From: Microvirga arsenatis
GTDB lineage: Bacteria; Pseudomonadota; Alphaproteobacteria; Rhizobiales; Beijerinckiaceae
Direction: 5' to 3'
DNA: 64,000 nt
Assembly (NCBI RefSeq): GCF_009910705.1
Contig: NZ_JAAAXJ010000010.1
Location: 62,001 to 126,000 of the forward strand
How positions within the stretch are numbered: the stretch's first letter is position 1; the number at the start of each line of letters is the position of its first letter. Below the pieces are notes generated by a model. That model did no database searches. It was not told the origin of the DNA and worked only from the letters and a program-made list of their open reading frames with translations. Position numbers and translations under genes: made by a program. Shown here piece by piece: positions 16,790 to 26,614 of this stretch.

Positions 16790-17002
16790 ATGAAGTCCAA
16801 GCAGAGAGCCTCTGATCTCAAGGCCATGTCGGCTGACCAGCTGTCGGACGAGTTGCTGAACCTGAAGAAGGAGCAGTTCAACCTGCGCTTCCAGCGCGCG
16901 ACCGGCCAGCTCGAGAACACCGGACGCGTCCGCGAAGTCCGCCGGGACATCGCCCGCGTCAAGACGCTGCAGCGCCAGAAGGCGGCTGGGGCGAAGGCTT
17001 AA
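16790..17002 (+). CDS. rpmC: 50S ribosomal protein L29
   Basis: A 70-residue helical exit-site protein. ATG 16790 ([14 protein letters not shown]) follows AAGGAGGGG with good spacing. An open frame extends upstream into rplP but lacks family similarity. The [20 protein letters not shown] core is typical. Confidence 0.97.
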   Translation: MKSKQRASDLKAMSADQLSDELLNLKKEQFNLRFQRATGQLENTGRVREVRRDIARVKTLQRQKAAGAKA

Positions 17003-17013
17003 AGGGGATCAAG

Positions 17014-17253
17014 ATGCCGAAGCGCGTTTTGCAGGGCGTCGTTGTCAGCGACAAGCAGGACAAGACGGTCGTCGTGAAGGTGGAGCGTCGCTTTACGCAC
17101 CCGGTTCTGAAGAAGACCGTGCGTAAGACGAAGAACTACCACGCTCATGACGAGAACAACACAGCCAAGGTGGGCGACACGGTCTTCATCGAAGAGACCC
17201 GGCCGCTCTCCAAACTCAAGACCTGGGTGCTCGTCGACCAAGCGAAGGCTTGA
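17014..17253 (+). CDS. rpsQ: 30S ribosomal protein S17
   Basis: A 79-residue OB-fold protein that binds 16S 5' domain RNA, with the conserved [14 protein letters not shown] start. It is the last gene of the S10 block here: 166 nt separate it from rplN, an unusually long gap within this otherwise compact cluster. Confidence 0.97.
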   Translation: MPKRVLQGVVVSDKQDKTVVVKVERRFTHPVLKKTVRKTKNYHAHDENNTAKVGDTVFIEETRPLSKLKTWVLVDQAKA

Positions 17254-17272
17254 AAAAGCCTTCCCTTAGGGG

Positions 17273-17301
17273 TTGTCTAACGAGGGCGGTTCGTGTATAC
17301 G
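17273..17301 (+). promoter_or_regulatory. Promoter before rplN (start of spc operon)
   Basis: TTGTCT (17273-17278), a 17-nt spacer and TATACG (17296-17301) form a good sigma-70-type promoter in the rpsQ-rplN gap. A start near 17308 would give a leader of about 110 nt. Spacing and -10 match are better than elsewhere in the cluster. Confidence 0.6.
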
Positions 17302-17317
17302 GCCGCCTTTCTCGACA

Positions 17318-17419
17318 TATGAAGGGCAGGGGACGTCAGATCCCCGTCAGGCGTAGTCCGGGAGGCAATAGTGCCTTTTGCCCGGAAACCTGTCTGAAAC
17401 AAAGGAAAGGATCAAAGCC
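17318..17419 (+). promoter_or_regulatory. Structured leader upstream of rplN
   Basis: The leader contains GGGGA/TCCCC around 17330-17346 and a nested hairpin at 17358-17385. In that hairpin CCGGG pairs with CCCGG, and AGGCA pairs with TGCCT around an ATAG loop, with a TTTG bulge. The AAAGGA ribosome site lies at about 17402-17410, before ATG 17420. This could be an autoregulatory site for a ribosomal protein of the spc operon. No known leader family was recognised. Confidence 0.4.
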
Positions 17420-17788
17420 ATGATCCAGATGCAGACGAATCTTGACGTCGCCGACAATTCCGGCGCCCGTCGTGTGATGTGCATCAAGGTTCTCGGCGGT
17501 TCGAAGCGTAAGTACGCTTCCGTGGGCGATATCATCGTCGTATCCGTGAAAGAAGCTATCCCGCGCGGTCGCGTGAAGAAGGGCGACGTCATGAAGGCGG
17601 TCGTTGTGCGCACCGCCAAGGACATCCGCCGTCCCGACGGTTCGGTCATCCGGTTCGACCGCAATGCCGCCGTTCTGATCAACAATCAGAAGGAGCCGGT
17701 CGGCACCCGTATCTTCGGCCCCGTTCCCCGTGAGCTGCGCGCCAAGAACCACATGAAGATCATTTCGCTTGCGCCGGAGGTGCTCTAA
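17420..17788 (+). CDS. rplN: 50S ribosomal protein L14
   Basis: A 122-residue protein at the subunit interface. The canonical start [17 protein letters not shown] is at ATG 17420; an in-frame start at 17378 lies inside the leader hairpin region and is rejected. Its stop overlaps the rplX start by one base (TAATG). Confidence 0.98.
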   Translation: MIQMQTNLDVADNSGARRVMCIKVLGGSKRKYASVGDIIVVSVKEAIPRGRVKKGDVMKAVVVRTAKDIRRPDGSVIRFDRNAAVLINNQKEPVGTRIFGPVPRELRAKNHMKIISLAPEVL

Positions 17789-18105
17789 TGGCCGCGAAGA
17801 TCAAGAAGGGCGACAAGGTCGTCGTCCTGACCGGTCGCGACAAGGGCAAGACCGGTGAAGTCGTGCAGGTGCTTCCGAAGGAAGAGCGCGCGGTCGTCCG
17901 CGGCGTGAACATCGTGAAGCGCCACCAGCGCCAGACGGCAAGCTCGGAAGGCGGCATCATCTCCAAGGAGGCGCCGATCCATCTGTCGAACCTGGCCTAT
18001 GCGGACCCGAAGGACGGCAAGCCGACCCGGGTTGGTTTCAAAATTCTCGAAGACGGCCGCAAGGTTCGTTTCGCCAAGCGTTCGGGAGACCTGATCGATG
18101 GCTAA
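17788..18105 (+). CDS. rplX: 50S ribosomal protein L24
   Basis: A 105-residue assembly initiator with the KOW motif ([19 protein letters not shown], residues 7-25). It is coupled to rplN by TAATG, and overlaps the start of rplE by 8 nt. Confidence 0.98.
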   Translation: MAAKIKKGDKVVVLTGRDKGKTGEVVQVLPKEERAVVRGVNIVKRHQRQTASSEGGIISKEAPIHLSNLAYADPKDGKPTRVGFKILEDGRKVRFAKRSGDLIDG

Positions 18106-18664
18106 GGCTCAGGTGGACGGCTACACGCCGCGGCTGAAGAAGCACTACGAGGAAGTGGTGCGTCCGAAGCTCATTGAAGAATTCGGCTACAAGAACCCCA
18201 TGGAAGTGCCGTCGATCGAGAAGATCGTCCTCAACATGGGCGTTGGCGAGTCGACCGCCGACTCGAAGAAGGCTTCGGTGGCGGCTGCCGACCTCGCCCT
18301 CATCGCCGGCCAGAAGCCGGTGATCACGCGGGCCCGCAAGGCGATCTCGCAGTTCAAGGTGCGTGAGGGCATGCCGATCGGTGCCAAGGTGACGCTGCGC
18401 AAGGCTCGCATGTACGAGTTCCTTGACCGCCTCGTGACCATCGCGCTCCCGCGCGTCCGCGACTTCCGTGGCCTGAACCCCAAGTCGTTCGACGGCCGCG
18501 GCAACTACGCTATGGGTATCAAGGAGCACCTGGTGTTCCCTGAGATCAACTACGACCGGGTCGAGCAGGTCTGGGGCATGGACGTCATCATCACCACTAC
18601 GGCGAAGACTGACGAGGAAGCCCGCGCCCTGCTGCGTCACTTCAACTTCCCGTTCCGGCAGTGA
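18098..18664 (+). CDS. rplE: 50S ribosomal protein L5
   Basis: A 188-residue central-protuberance protein that binds 5S rRNA. The family motifs [15 protein letters not shown] and [15 protein letters not shown] are intact. It starts inside the end of rplX, so the two are probably translationally coupled. rpsN follows after 39 nt. Confidence 0.98.
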   Translation: MAKAQVDGYTPRLKKHYEEVVRPKLIEEFGYKNPMEVPSIEKIVLNMGVGESTADSKKASVAAADLALIAGQKPVITRARKAISQFKVREGMPIGAKVTLRKARMYEFLDRLVTIALPRVRDFRGLNPKSFDGRGNYAMGIKEHLVFPEINYDRVEQVWGMDVIITTTAKTDEEARALLRHFNFPFRQ

Positions 18665-18703
18665 GGATCGCTGTCCTCAGACGCGGACACTGGAGATAAA
18701 AGC

Positions 18704-19009
18704 ATGGCTAAGAAAAGCGCTATTGAGAAGAACAAGCACCGTCGTGAGCTGGTGAAGAAGTTTGCCGGCCGCCGCGAGCGCCTCCTGGCGATTGCGAACG
18801 ACGAGTCGAAGTCCATGGAGGAGCGCTTCGCTGCGCGCCTCAAGCTGGCTGAGCTGCCGCGCAACGCGAGCCCCACCCGCATCCGCAACCGCTGCGAGAT
18901 CACGGGCCGTCCGCGCGCCTACTACCGCAAGCTCGGCATGTCGCGCATCGCTCTGCGCGAGCTCGGCAACAAAGGCCTGATCCCGGGCCTGGTGAAGTCC
19001 AGCTGGTAA
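18704..19009 (+). CDS. rpsN: 30S ribosomal protein S14
   Basis: The 101-residue long form has only one cysteine, so it is the zinc-independent type rather than the short CXXC type. The C-terminal [21 protein letters not shown] motif is conserved. A GGAGAT ribosome site precedes ATG 18704. It may not need Zur-controlled replacement; that is inference. Confidence 0.97.
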   Translation: MAKKSAIEKNKHRRELVKKFAGRRERLLAIANDESKSMEERFAARLKLAELPRNASPTRIRNRCEITGRPRAYYRKLGMSRIALRELGNKGLIPGLVKSSW

Positions 19010-19023
19010 GGGGAGGGCATTCG

Positions 19024-19419
19024 ATGATCAACGATCCGTTGGGCGATATGCTCACCCGTATCCGCAACGCGCAGATGCGCCGTCGCGGCACGGTCACCAC
19101 TCCCGGCTCGAAGCTCCGCGCCCGCGTTCTCGAGGTGCTCAAGAACGAGGGCTACATCCGCGATTTCTCGCAGACCGAGTTCGGGAACGGCCGCACTGAG
19201 TTCTCGATCGAGCTGAAGTACTATGACGGCCAGCCGGTGATCCGCTCCATCGAGCGCGTCTCCAAGCCGGGCCGCCGCGTGTATGCCTCCGTCGATACCA
19301 TGCCTCGCGTGGCCGACGGTCTCGGCATCACCATTCTCTCGACGCCGCAGGGCGTGATGGCCGATCACGAGGCCCGGGAGAAGAACGTGGGCGGCGAAGT
19401 GCTCTGCAAGGTCTTCTAA
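19024..19419 (+). CDS. rpsH: 30S ribosomal protein S8
   Basis: A 131-residue central-domain protein with the start [16 protein letters not shown] and the C-terminal [13 protein letters not shown] core (consensus STSxGxMxxxEAR). In E. coli S8 is the repressor of the spc operon. Here the equivalent control site could be the rplN leader or the rplX-rplE junction; neither is proven. Confidence 0.98.
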   Translation: MINDPLGDMLTRIRNAQMRRRGTVTTPGSKLRARVLEVLKNEGYIRDFSQTEFGNGRTEFSIELKYYDGQPVIRSIERVSKPGRRVYASVDTMPRVADGLGITILSTPQGVMADHEAREKNVGGEVLCKVF

Positions 19420-19456
19420 GGCCTCGGCACCCGCACAGAACCACGGAGATTCGAAA

Positions 19457-19990
19457 ATGTCCCGAGTAGGCAAGAAGCCCGTTGCGGTTCCGTCCGGAGT
19501 GACGGCTACCGTTGACGGTCAAATGGTGAAGGTAAAGGGCTCGAAGGGCGAACTCTCGTTCCTCGTTCCCGAAGAAGTGTCGGTTGCTCTTGAGAATGGC
19601 GCCGTGTCGGTTACCCCGCGCGACGACTCCAAGACGGCCCGTGCGAAGTGGGGCATGTCCCGCGCTCAGGTGGCGAACCTGATCGAAGGCGTGTCCAAGG
19701 GCTTCGAGAAGCGCCTTGAGATCAACGGCGTCGGCTACAAGGCCGCCGTTGCCGGCAAGGTGCTGAAGCTGTCGCTGGGCTACAGCCACGACATCGACTA
19801 CGCGATCCCGGCCGGCGTGACGATCACGACGCCGAAGCCGACCGAGGTCGTCGTTGCCGGCATCGACAAGCAGGTCGTCGGACAGACCGCCGCCGAGATC
19901 CGCGAATATCGCGGTCCGGAGCCCTACAAGGGCAAGGGCGTCAAGTACTCCGACGAATTCATCTTCCGCAAGGAAGGCAAGAAGAAGTAA
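19457..19990 (+). CDS. rplF: 50S ribosomal protein L6
   Basis: A 177-residue protein at the factor-binding site with two copies of the L6 fold. The start [15 protein letters not shown] and the C-terminal [14 protein letters not shown] motif are intact. rplR follows 12 nt downstream. Confidence 0.98.
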   Translation: MSRVGKKPVAVPSGVTATVDGQMVKVKGSKGELSFLVPEEVSVALENGAVSVTPRDDSKTARAKWGMSRAQVANLIEGVSKGFEKRLEINGVGYKAAVAGKVLKLSLGYSHDIDYAIPAGVTITTPKPTEVVVAGIDKQVVGQTAAEIREYRGPEPYKGKGVKYSDEFIFRKEGKKK

Positions 19991-20002
19991 GGACGACGTA
20001 TC

Positions 20003-20365
20003 ATGGCTGAGAAGAAAGGCGCCGAAGATCGCCGCAAGGCTCGTGTGCGCCGTGCGATCAAGAAGGCAGCGAATGGCCGTCCGCGTTTGTCGGTCTTCCG
20101 TTCGTCCAAGCAGATCTACGCCCAGGTCATCGACGACGTGCGCGGCCATACCCTGGCTGCCGCCTCGACGCTCGAGAAGGATCTCAAGGGCAAGCTCAAG
20201 ACCGGCGCCACCGTCGATGCGGCGAAGGAAGTGGGCAAGCTCGTGGCTGAGCGCGCGGTTGCTGCCGGCGTGAAGCAGGTCGTCTTCGACCGCTCGGGCT
20301 ACCTCTATCACGGCCGCGTCAAGGCTCTCGCCGACGCTGCCCGTGAAGGCGGTCTGGATTTCTAA
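20003..20365 (+). CDS. rplR: 50S ribosomal protein L18
   Basis: A 120-residue 5S rRNA-binding protein. [18 protein letters not shown] and the C-terminal [24 protein letters not shown] are the diagnostic stretches. A 64-nt spacer separates it from rpsE. Confidence 0.98.
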   Translation: MAEKKGAEDRRKARVRRAIKKAANGRPRLSVFRSSKQIYAQVIDDVRGHTLAAASTLEKDLKGKLKTGATVDAAKEVGKLVAERAVAAGVKQVVFDRSGYLYHGRVKALADAAREGGLDF

Positions 20366-20429
20366 CGGCGGGTATAATCCGAAAAACCCTTAGCGAGCGG
20401 GCCCGCCGCCCGCGCAAGTGAGAGGTCTC

Positions 20430-20999
20430 ATGGCTAGAGAACCCAGAGAACGTGCTGATCGCGAAGAGCGCGACAGCGAATTCGTGGACCGCCTGGTCCA
20501 CATCAACCGCGTCGCCAAGGTGGTGAAGGGCGGCCGGCGCTTCGGCTTCGCTGCTCTTGTCGTCGTCGGCGATCAGAAGGGCCGAGTCGGCTTCGGCCAC
20601 GGCAAGGCCCGCGAGGTGCCGGAAGCCATCCGCAAGGCCACGGACGCTGCCAAGCGCTCCATGATCCGCGTTGCGCTGCGCGAGGGCCGCACCCTGCATC
20701 ACGACGTGAACGGCCGTCACGGCGCCGGCAAGGTCGTGCTCCGTGCCGCTCCCCAGGGTACCGGCATCATCGCCGGCGGCCCGATGCGCGCCGTCTTCGA
20801 GGTGGTGGGCATGCAGGACGTCGTCGCCAAGTCTCTCGGCTCGTCGAACCCCTACAACCTCGTCCGCGCGACCTTCGATGCGCTCAAGAACGAAGACAGC
20901 CCGCGTTCGGTCGCCGCTCGCCGTGGCCTGAAGGTCTCGACGCTGCAGGCTCGTCGCCGTGACGCTGACGCCAGCGAAGCCGCTGGCGCTGAAGCGTAA
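20430..20999 (+). CDS. rpsE: 30S ribosomal protein S5
   Basis: A 189-residue protein of the mRNA channel and helicase site. ATG 20430 ([14 protein letters not shown]) is chosen over GTG 20418 because AGAGG sits just before it. The N-terminal dsRNA-binding-like domain and the [18 protein letters not shown] core are conserved. The residues changed in spectinomycin resistance (VVKGGRR loop) look wild type. Confidence 0.97.
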   Translation: MAREPRERADREERDSEFVDRLVHINRVAKVVKGGRRFGFAALVVVGDQKGRVGFGHGKAREVPEAIRKATDAAKRSMIRVALREGRTLHHDVNGRHGAGKVVLRAAPQGTGIIAGGPMRAVFEVVGMQDVVAKSLGSSNPYNLVRATFDALKNEDSPRSVAARRGLKVSTLQARRRDADASEAAGAEA

Positions 21000-21013
21000 G
21001 GGAGGCTTTGACA

Positions 21014-21220
21014 ATGGCAAAGAATCCTGCCGCTTCCGGCAAGACCATCACCGTTGAGCAGATCGGCTCGCCGATCCGCCGCGAGGCCAAGCAGCGCCAG
21101 ACGCTGATCGGGCTTAGGCTCAACAAGCTTCACCGCACCTCGACCTTGGAAGACACGCCGGCTGTTCGCGGCATGATCGAAAAGGTCAAGCACCTCGTGC
21201 GCGTTGTCGACGGGCAGTGA
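21014..21220 (+). CDS. rpmD: 50S ribosomal protein L30
   Basis: A 68-residue protein; ATG 21014 follows GGGAGG with an 8-nt spacer, while TTG 21008 would only add two residues. The [12 protein letters not shown] start and [21 protein letters not shown] core identify it. It precedes rplO by 10 nt. Confidence 0.97.
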   Translation: MAKNPAASGKTITVEQIGSPIRREAKQRQTLIGLRLNKLHRTSTLEDTPAVRGMIEKVKHLVRVVDGQ

Positions 21221-21230
21221 GGAGAGCGTC

Positions 21231-21704
21231 ATGAAACTCAACGAAATTCGTGACAACCCGGGTTCCACCAAGAACCGCATGCGCGTGGGTCGCGGTATCG
21301 GCTCCGGCAAGGGCAAGACCGGCGGACGCGGCGTGAAGGGTCAGAAGGCCCGAACCGGCGTGTCGATCAAGGGCTTCGAGGGCGGTCAGATGCCGCTTCA
21401 CCGTCGCCTGCCGAAGCGCGGCTTCAACAAGCCGAACGCGATCGAGCTCAACGAGGTGAATGTCGGCCGCATCCAGCAGGCCGTCGATGCCGGCAAGCTC
21501 GACATCGCGGCTCCGGTCACGGTCGAGACGCTGGTGGCTGCCGGTGTGGTCTCCAAGCCGCGCGACGGCGTGAAGATCCTCGGCGTCGGCGAGCTCAAGG
21601 CTAAGCTTTCCTTCCAGGTTGCGGGCGCGTCCAAGTCGGCCGTCGAAGCGATCGAGAAGGCTGGTGGCTCGGTCACCCTGCTGGGTGCCGTTGCGCAGGC
21701 GTGA
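21231..21704 (+). CDS. rplO: 50S ribosomal protein L15
   Basis: A 157-residue assembly protein with the glycine/arginine-rich N-terminus ([21 protein letters not shown]) that threads into 23S rRNA. ATG 21231 follows GAGGAGAG; the open frame upstream overlaps rpmD. secY lies 105 nt downstream. Confidence 0.98.
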   Translation: MKLNEIRDNPGSTKNRMRVGRGIGSGKGKTGGRGVKGQKARTGVSIKGFEGGQMPLHRRLPKRGFNKPNAIELNEVNVGRIQQAVDAGKLDIAAPVTVETLVAAGVVSKPRDGVKILGVGELKAKLSFQVAGASKSAVEAIEKAGGSVTLLGAVAQA

Positions 21705-21734
21705 GCCCGCGCCCACATTGACTAAGATCCAAGC

Positions 21735-21764
21735 GGCGGCCCGCGTCTGATCGCGTGGCCGCCG
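21735..21764 (+). other. rplO-secY intergenic hairpin
   Basis: GGCGGCC-CGCG pairs with CGCG-T-GGCCGCC around TCTGAT, a stem of 11 pairs with a one-base bulge. The following GTTTGCG is not a U-tract. It may separate expression of secY-adk from the ribosomal genes. Confidence 0.5.
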
Positions 21765-21809
21765 TTTGCGTGATGACCGTCACGTATCAGGTATTTCGGG
21801 GACAACACT

Positions 21810-23147
21810 ATGGCCTCAGCAGCCGAGCAACTTGCGGCAAATATCAACTTCGGCGCCATCGCCAAGGCCGATGAGCTGAAGAAGCGCATCTGGTTCACCC
21901 TGGGCGCCCTCATCGTCTATCGTCTCGGCACCTACATCCCGTTGCCCGGCATCGATCCGGAGGCGCTGCGGCAAAGCTTCCAGAACGCCAGCGGCGGCGT
22001 GCTCGGCCTTTTCAACATGTTCTCGGGCGGCGCCGTGGAGCGCATGGCGATCTTCGCCCTGAACATCATGCCGTACATCTCGGCCTCGATCATCATCCAG
22101 CTTCTCACCTCCGTCCTGCCCTCGCTCGAGGCGCTCAAGAAGGAAGGGGAGGCGGGACGCAAGATCCTGAACCAGTACACCCGCTACCTCACCGTGCTCC
22201 TGGCGATCTTCCAGTCCTGGGGCATCGCGGTCGGCCTGCAGAGTTCCGGCAGCATCGTCCAGGCGCCCGGGCCCTTCTTCCTGATCTCGACGGTGATCAC
22301 GCTGACCGGCGGCACCATGTTCCTCATGTGGCTTGGCGAGCAGATCACCTCGCGGGGCATCGGCAACGGCACCTCGCTCATCATCTTCGCCGGCATCGTG
22401 GCGAACCTGCCGAGCGCCATCGCCGGAACCCTCGAGCTCGGCCGCCAGGGCGCCATCTCGACCGGGCTGATCCTCGGCGTGATCGTCATGGCGATCGCGA
22501 TTATCTACTTCGTGGTGTTCATGGAGCGTGCCCAGCGGCGCTTGCTCATCAACTATCCGAAGCGGCAGGTCGGAAACCGGGTCTATGAGGGTCAGACCTC
22601 GTTCCTGCCGCTCAAGCTCAACACCTCTGGCGTGATCCCGCCGATCTTCGCCTCGTCGCTGCTGCTCTTGCCGGCCACCATCGCCAGCTTCCAGAGCAAC
22701 CCGGACGGGACCGGCTTCGTCGCCACGCTGACGGCCTATCTGGGCCACGGCCGCCCCGCCTATATGTTCCTGTACGCGGCGCTGATCGTGTTCTTCGCCT
22801 TCTTCTACACGGCCATCGTGTTCAATCCGACGGAGACGGCGGACAATCTGAAGAAGCAGGGCGGCTTCATCCCGGGTATCCGTCCGGGCGAGCGGACGGC
22901 CGATTTCATCGACCAGGTCCTCACCCGCATCACGGTGCTCGGTGCCATTTACCTGGTGATCATCTGCCTGATTCCCGAACTGCTGGTGTCCTACGCAGCC
23001 TTGCCATTCTACTTTGGCGGCACTTCGCTTCTGATCGTGGTGTCTGTTACCATGGACACGGTTGCGCAGGTGCACGGCCATCTGCTGGCTCACCAGTACG
23101 AGGGCCTCGTCAAGAAGGCGAAGCTCAAAGGCGCGCGCAGACGCTAA
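21810..23147 (+). CDS. secY: Preprotein translocase channel subunit SecY
   Basis: A 445-residue inner-membrane protein with the usual ten hydrophobic segments. It forms the protein-conducting channel with SecE and SecG. Family stretches include [13 protein letters not shown] near the N-terminus, [15 protein letters not shown], and the cytoplasmic loop [22 protein letters not shown]. The ATG at 21810 yields the cytosolic helix [15 protein letters not shown] before the first membrane segment. adk follows on the same transcript. Confidence 0.98.
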   Translation: MASAAEQLAANINFGAIAKADELKKRIWFTLGALIVYRLGTYIPLPGIDPEALRQSFQNASGGVLGLFNMFSGGAVERMAIFALNIMPYISASIIIQLLTSVLPSLEALKKEGEAGRKILNQYTRYLTVLLAIFQSWGIAVGLQSSGSIVQAPGPFFLISTVITLTGGTMFLMWLGEQITSRGIGNGTSLIIFAGIVANLPSAIAGTLELGRQGAISTGLILGVIVMAIAIIYFVVFMERAQRRLLINYPKRQVGNRVYEGQTSFLPLKLNTSGVIPPIFASSLLLLPATIASFQSNPDGTGFVATLTAYLGHGRPAYMFLYAALIVFFAFFYTAIVFNPTETADNLKKQGGFIPGIRPGERTADFIDQVLTRITVLGAIYLVIICLIPELLVSYAALPFYFGGTSLLIVVSVTMDTVAQVHGHLLAHQYEGLVKKAKLKGARRR

Positions 23148-23202
23148 GATTGAAGCACCTCGCCTGAAGGCGAGCATTCTCGACGAAGTCAGGGGGGCGT
23201 CG

Positions 23203-23784
23203 ATGAGGATCATCCTGCTGGGGCCGCCGGGGGCCGGAAAAGGCACTCAGGCCGTGCGTCTGGTCGAGCGGCTGGGGATTCCCCAACTCTCGACCGGCGA
23301 CATGCTCCGGGCGGCCGTGGCAGCCGGCACGCCGGTCGGCCTCAAGGCCAAGGCGGTCATGGACCGGGGGGAACTGGTCTCTGACGACATCGTAGTCGGC
23401 ATCATTGCGGACCGAATCGAGGAGCAGGACGCCAAGGGCGGCTTCATTCTCGACGGCTTTCCCAGGACGGTGGCGCAGGCCGAAGCCTTCGACGCCATGC
23501 TGGCTGCCAAGGGCCTGAAGCTCGACGCCGTCATCGAGTTCAAGGTCAACGAGGGCGAACTGGTCGACCGGATCGTCAAACGTGCCAAGGAAACGGAAGC
23601 CCGCGGTGAGCCCGTGCGCAAGGACGACAACCCGGATGTGTTCAAGACACGGCTCGAAGCCTATCGGAGCCAGACGGCTCCGCTTTCGGCCTATTACGAG
23701 CGCACCGGCATGCTGAAGACCGTCGACGGCATGAAGCCGATCGACGAGGTCACCCAGGCGGTCAAGGAAATCCTCGGCCGCTGA
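23203..23784 (+). CDS. adk: Adenylate kinase
   Basis: A 193-residue phosphotransferase balancing ATP, ADP and AMP. The P-loop GPPGAGKGT (residues 7-15), the AMP-binding STGDMLR and the GFPRT motif are present. The LID is the short type without zinc cysteines ([18 protein letters not shown]). ATG 23203 (MRIILLG) follows AGGGGGG; the frame is open further upstream inside secY but is not homologous. Position after secY is the usual one. Confidence 0.98.
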   Translation: MRIILLGPPGAGKGTQAVRLVERLGIPQLSTGDMLRAAVAAGTPVGLKAKAVMDRGELVSDDIVVGIIADRIEEQDAKGGFILDGFPRTVAQAEAFDAMLAAKGLKLDAVIEFKVNEGELVDRIVKRAKETEARGEPVRKDDNPDVFKTRLEAYRSQTAPLSAYYERTGMLKTVDGMKPIDEVTQAVKEILGR

Positions 23785-23794
23785 CTGTGAGGGC

Positions 23795-23823
23795 TTGACG
23801 GACGGGTTAATATCCGATAACCG
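23795..23823 (+). promoter_or_regulatory. Candidate promoter for the alpha operon (rpsM)
   Basis: CTTGACG (TTGACG at 23795-23800) is followed 16-17 nt later by ATAACC/TAACCG. It lies in the 194-nt adk-rpsM gap, about 155 nt before rpsM. The -35 is strong and the -10 weak, so this is tentative. Confidence 0.35.
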
Positions 23824-23978
23824 CAAGCACTTGCACAAGAACCTGCAATCCCGGAGGGTCTCACCAGAAGGCCTCTCTGGATTGTTGCGTTTTTGCATGA
23901 ACCCGCGCAGGGGCCGGCCTCCACCGGACGCGCGATAACCATAACCCGAAGCATTCGCTTCTCACATGGAGACGGACG

Positions 23979-24347
23979 ATGGCCCGTATTGCAGGCGTCA
24001 ACATCCCGACCGCAAAGCGCGTTGTGATCGCGCTTCAGTATATCCACGGCATCGGGCCCAAGAAGGCCCAGGAGATCATCGAGAAGGTCAACATCCCGGC
24101 CGAGCGCCGCGTGAACCAGCTGACCGACGCCGAAGTTCTGGCCATCCGCGAAACGATCGACCGCGACTACATCGTGGAAGGCGATCTGCGCCGCGAAGTG
24201 TCCATGAACATCAAGCGCCTGATGGATCTCGGCGCCTATCGTGGTCTGCGCCACCGTCGCAGCCTGCCCGTTCGCGGCCAGCGCACCCACACCAACGCCC
24301 GCACCCGCAAGGGCAAGGCGAAGCCGATCGCCGGCAAGAAGAAGTAA
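23979..24347 (+). CDS. rpsM: 30S ribosomal protein S13
   Basis: A 122-residue head protein that contacts the P-site tRNA and the 50S subunit. [15 protein letters not shown], the helix-hairpin segment [10 protein letters not shown] and the basic tail [17 protein letters not shown] are diagnostic. It begins the alpha operon after a 194-nt gap that lacks rpmJ, as usual in alphaproteobacteria. Confidence 0.98.
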   Translation: MARIAGVNIPTAKRVVIALQYIHGIGPKKAQEIIEKVNIPAERRVNQLTDAEVLAIRETIDRDYIVEGDLRREVSMNIKRLMDLGAYRGLRHRRSLPVRGQRTHTNARTRKGKAKPIAGKKK

Positions 24348-24355
24348 GGTTTCAC

Positions 24356-24376
24356 GGCCGCCCCTGGCGGGCGGCC
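24356..24376 (+). other. rpsM-rpsK intergenic hairpin
   Basis: GGCCGCCC and GGGCGGCC form an 8-bp stem with a 5-nt loop nine bases after rpsM, followed by CTTTCTCCC. The short pyrimidine tract makes it a possible partial terminator or attenuator. Confidence 0.5.
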
Positions 24377-24425
24377 CTTTCTCCCGAGCGCCTGGCATGA
24401 CGGGCGCGCTTGAAGGATCTTTGGA

Positions 24426-24815
24426 ATGGCTAAAGAAGCTACCCGCGTCCGCCGCCGCGAACGCAAGAACATCGTCTCCGGCGTGGCGCATGTGAACGCC
24501 TCGTTCAACAACACGATGATCACCATCACCGACGCCCAGGGCAACACGATTTCGTGGTCCTCCGCCGGCGCGATGGGTTTCAAGGGCTCGCGCAAGTCGA
24601 CCCCCTATGCGGCTCAGATCGCCGCCGAGGACGCCGCCCGCAAGGCTGCCGAGCACGGCATGCGCACCCTCGAGGTCGAGGTGTCCGGCCCCGGCTCCGG
24701 CCGCGAGTCCGCCCTGCGCGCCCTGCAGTCGGCCGGCTTCACGGTCACCTCGATCCGTGACGTGACGCCGATCCCGCACAACGGCTGCCGCCCGCGCAAG
24801 CGTCGCCGCGTCTAA
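24426..24815 (+). CDS. rpsK: 30S ribosomal protein S11
   Basis: A 129-residue platform protein with [20 protein letters not shown] and the C-terminal [12 protein letters not shown]. It precedes rpoA by 95 nt; rpsD is absent from this position, as expected for the alphaproteobacterial version of the alpha operon. Confidence 0.98.
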   Translation: MAKEATRVRRRERKNIVSGVAHVNASFNNTMITITDAQGNTISWSSAGAMGFKGSRKSTPYAAQIAAEDAARKAAEHGMRTLEVEVSGPGSGRESALRALQSAGFTVTSIRDVTPIPHNGCRPRKRRRV

Positions 24816-24824
24816 GGTTCTCCG

Positions 24825-24849
24825 GCGCGTGGGTTCAAAGCCCACGCGC
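24825..24849 (+). other. rpsK-rpoA intergenic hairpin
   Basis: GCGCGTGGG and CCCACGCGC form a perfect 9-bp stem around TTCAAAG. No U-tract follows. It lies about 60 nt before the rpoA start and is comparable with the hairpins at the other junctions of the cluster. Confidence 0.5.
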
Positions 24850-24910
24850 GTTCCGGTTTAAAGGGTTGGCCCGAAGCCTCCCTTCAAGCCGTACCTCATG
24901 AGGTGTGGTT

Positions 24911-25927
24911 GTGATCCAAAAGAACTGGCAAGAGCTGATTAAGCCGAACAAGCTTGAGATCTCTCCCGGCGACGATCCGAAGCGCATTGCGACGATCGTG
25001 GCCGAGCCGCTCGAGCGTGGCTTCGGCACGACGCTCGGCAACTCCCTGCGCCGTGTCCTGCTGTCGTCGCTCCAGGGCGCCGCCGTCACCGCGATCCATA
25101 TCGACGGTGTGCTGCACGAGTTCTCCTCCATCCCCGGCGTCCGCGAGGATGTGACCGACATCGTCCTCAACGTGAAGGCCGTGGCCATCAAGATGCAGAG
25201 CGAGGGTGCGAAGCGCATGACGCTCCGCAAGACCGGCCCGGGCGTCGTGACCGCCGGCGATATCAACACGATTGGCGACGTGCAGATCCTGAACCCCGAT
25301 CTGGTGCTCTGCACCCTCGACGAGGGCGCCGAGATCCGCATGGAGTTCACGGTCGACACCGGCAAGGGCTACGTCCCCGCCGAGCGCAACCGCACCGAGG
25401 ACGCCCCCATCGGGCTCATCCCGGTCGACTCGCTCTACAGCCCGGTGAAGAAGGTCTCCTACCGTATCGAGAACACCCGCGAGGGCCAGATTCTCGACTA
25501 CGACAAGCTGATCATGACGGTCGAGACCAACGGCGCCGTGACGCCTGAGGATGCCGTGGCCTATGCCGCCCGCATCCTGCAGGACCAGCTCCAGGTGTTC
25601 GTCAACTTCGAGGAGCCCCGCAAGGAAGAGGCTGCCGCCGCTGCGCCGCAGCTGCCGTTCAACCCGGCGCTCCTCAAGAAGGTGGACGAGCTCGAGCTGT
25701 CGGTCCGTTCGGCGAACTGCCTGAAGAACGACAACATCGTCTATATCGGAGACCTCATCCAGAAGACCGAGGCGGAGATGCTGCGCACTCCGAACTTCGG
25801 CCGCAAGTCGCTCAACGAGATCAAGGAAGTTCTGGCCGGCATGGGCCTGCACCTCGGCATGGACGTGCCGGGCTGGCCGCCGGAGAACATCGAAGACCTC
25901 GCCAAGCGCTTCGAGGAGCACTACTGA
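24911..25927 (+). CDS. rpoA: RNA polymerase alpha subunit
   Basis: A 338-residue subunit. The N-terminal domain (to about residue 235) contains [19 protein letters not shown] for dimerisation and beta binding. The flexible linker ([14 protein letters not shown]) leads to the C-terminal domain ([17 protein letters not shown] onward) that binds UP-element DNA and activators. The start is probably GTG 24911 ([14 protein letters not shown]), 7 nt after TGAGG; GTG 24905 would add two residues but is too close to the ribosome site. Confidence 0.97.
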   Translation: MIQKNWQELIKPNKLEISPGDDPKRIATIVAEPLERGFGTTLGNSLRRVLLSSLQGAAVTAIHIDGVLHEFSSIPGVREDVTDIVLNVKAVAIKMQSEGAKRMTLRKTGPGVVTAGDINTIGDVQILNPDLVLCTLDEGAEIRMEFTVDTGKGYVPAERNRTEDAPIGLIPVDSLYSPVKKVSYRIENTREGQILDYDKLIMTVETNGAVTPEDAVAYAARILQDQLQVFVNFEEPRKEEAAAAAPQLPFNPALLKKVDELELSVRSANCLKNDNIVYIGDLIQKTEAEMLRTPNFGRKSLNEIKEVLAGMGLHLGMDVPGWPPENIEDLAKRFEEHY

Positions 25928-26047
25928 GTTTGCCGGAGCCGCGGGTAAGGACTTGCGGCTCCCCTAACCGTCCCGCCATCAACAGGGGCACAGAAGAGAG
26001 ACGGTCCGTCCCTTGGCACGGCGGCCGGAAGATCAAGGAGAAAGCCA

Positions 26048-26470
26048 ATGCGTCACGGATTCCGTGGTCGTCGGTTCAACCGCACGGCCGAACACCGCAA
26101 GGCCATGTTCGCGAACATGGCGGCTGCGCTCATCAAGCACGAGCAGATCGTCACCACCCTGCCGAAGGCCAAGGACCTGCGTCCGGTGGTCGAGAAGCTG
26201 ATCACGCTCGGCAAGCGCGGCGACCTGCATGCCCGCCGTGTCGCCATGTCCAAGCTGCGCGACGAAACGATGGTCAAGAAGCTGTTCGACGTCCTCGGCA
26301 AGCGCTATCAGGACCGCAACGGTGGCTACACCCGCGTCCTGAAAGCCGGCTTCCGTTACGGCGACAACGCTCCGATGGCCGTGATCGAGTTCGTGGACCG
26401 CGACGTGGATGCGCGCGGCCAGGATTCGGGCCCGACCATGAAGGACGAGCTCGTCGAGGCCGCCGAGTAA
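26048..26470 (+). CDS. rplQ: 50S ribosomal protein L17
   Basis: A 140-residue protein at the exit-tunnel rim with [21 protein letters not shown] and the core [35 protein letters not shown] precedes ATG 26048. Last gene of the ribosomal cluster, closed by the terminator just downstream. Confidence 0.98.
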   Translation: MRHGFRGRRFNRTAEHRKAMFANMAAALIKHEQIVTTLPKAKDLRPVVEKLITLGKRGDLHARRVAMSKLRDETMVKKLFDVLGKRYQDRNGGYTRVLKAGFRYGDNAPMAVIEFVDRDVDARGQDSGPTMKDELVEAAE

Positions 26471-26493
26471 GGCGGGCCAAGGCACAGCATTCG

Positions 26494-26522
26494 AAGGGCG
26501 GTCCTCGGGCCGCCCTTTTTCT
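26494..26522 (+). terminator. Intrinsic terminator of the ribosomal protein cluster
   Basis: AAGGGCGG and CCGCCCTT form an 8-bp stem with an 8-nt loop, directly followed by TTTTTCTTTTG. It lies 24 nt after rplQ. Confidence 0.9.
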
Positions 26523-26614
26523 TTTGTGCGGGCCGGGTCCATATTGAGATGGAGGCTTGGCTTGCCAGGCCGCGCCGATTATCGAGTTCGCCGTTGAACG
26601 AAGGAATCGTGGCC

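Noticed and set aside
23785-23978. rpmJ or another small gene in the adk-rpsM gap
   Set aside because: No L36-like cysteine pattern or other short frame with a ribosome site was found; the gap looks regulatory.
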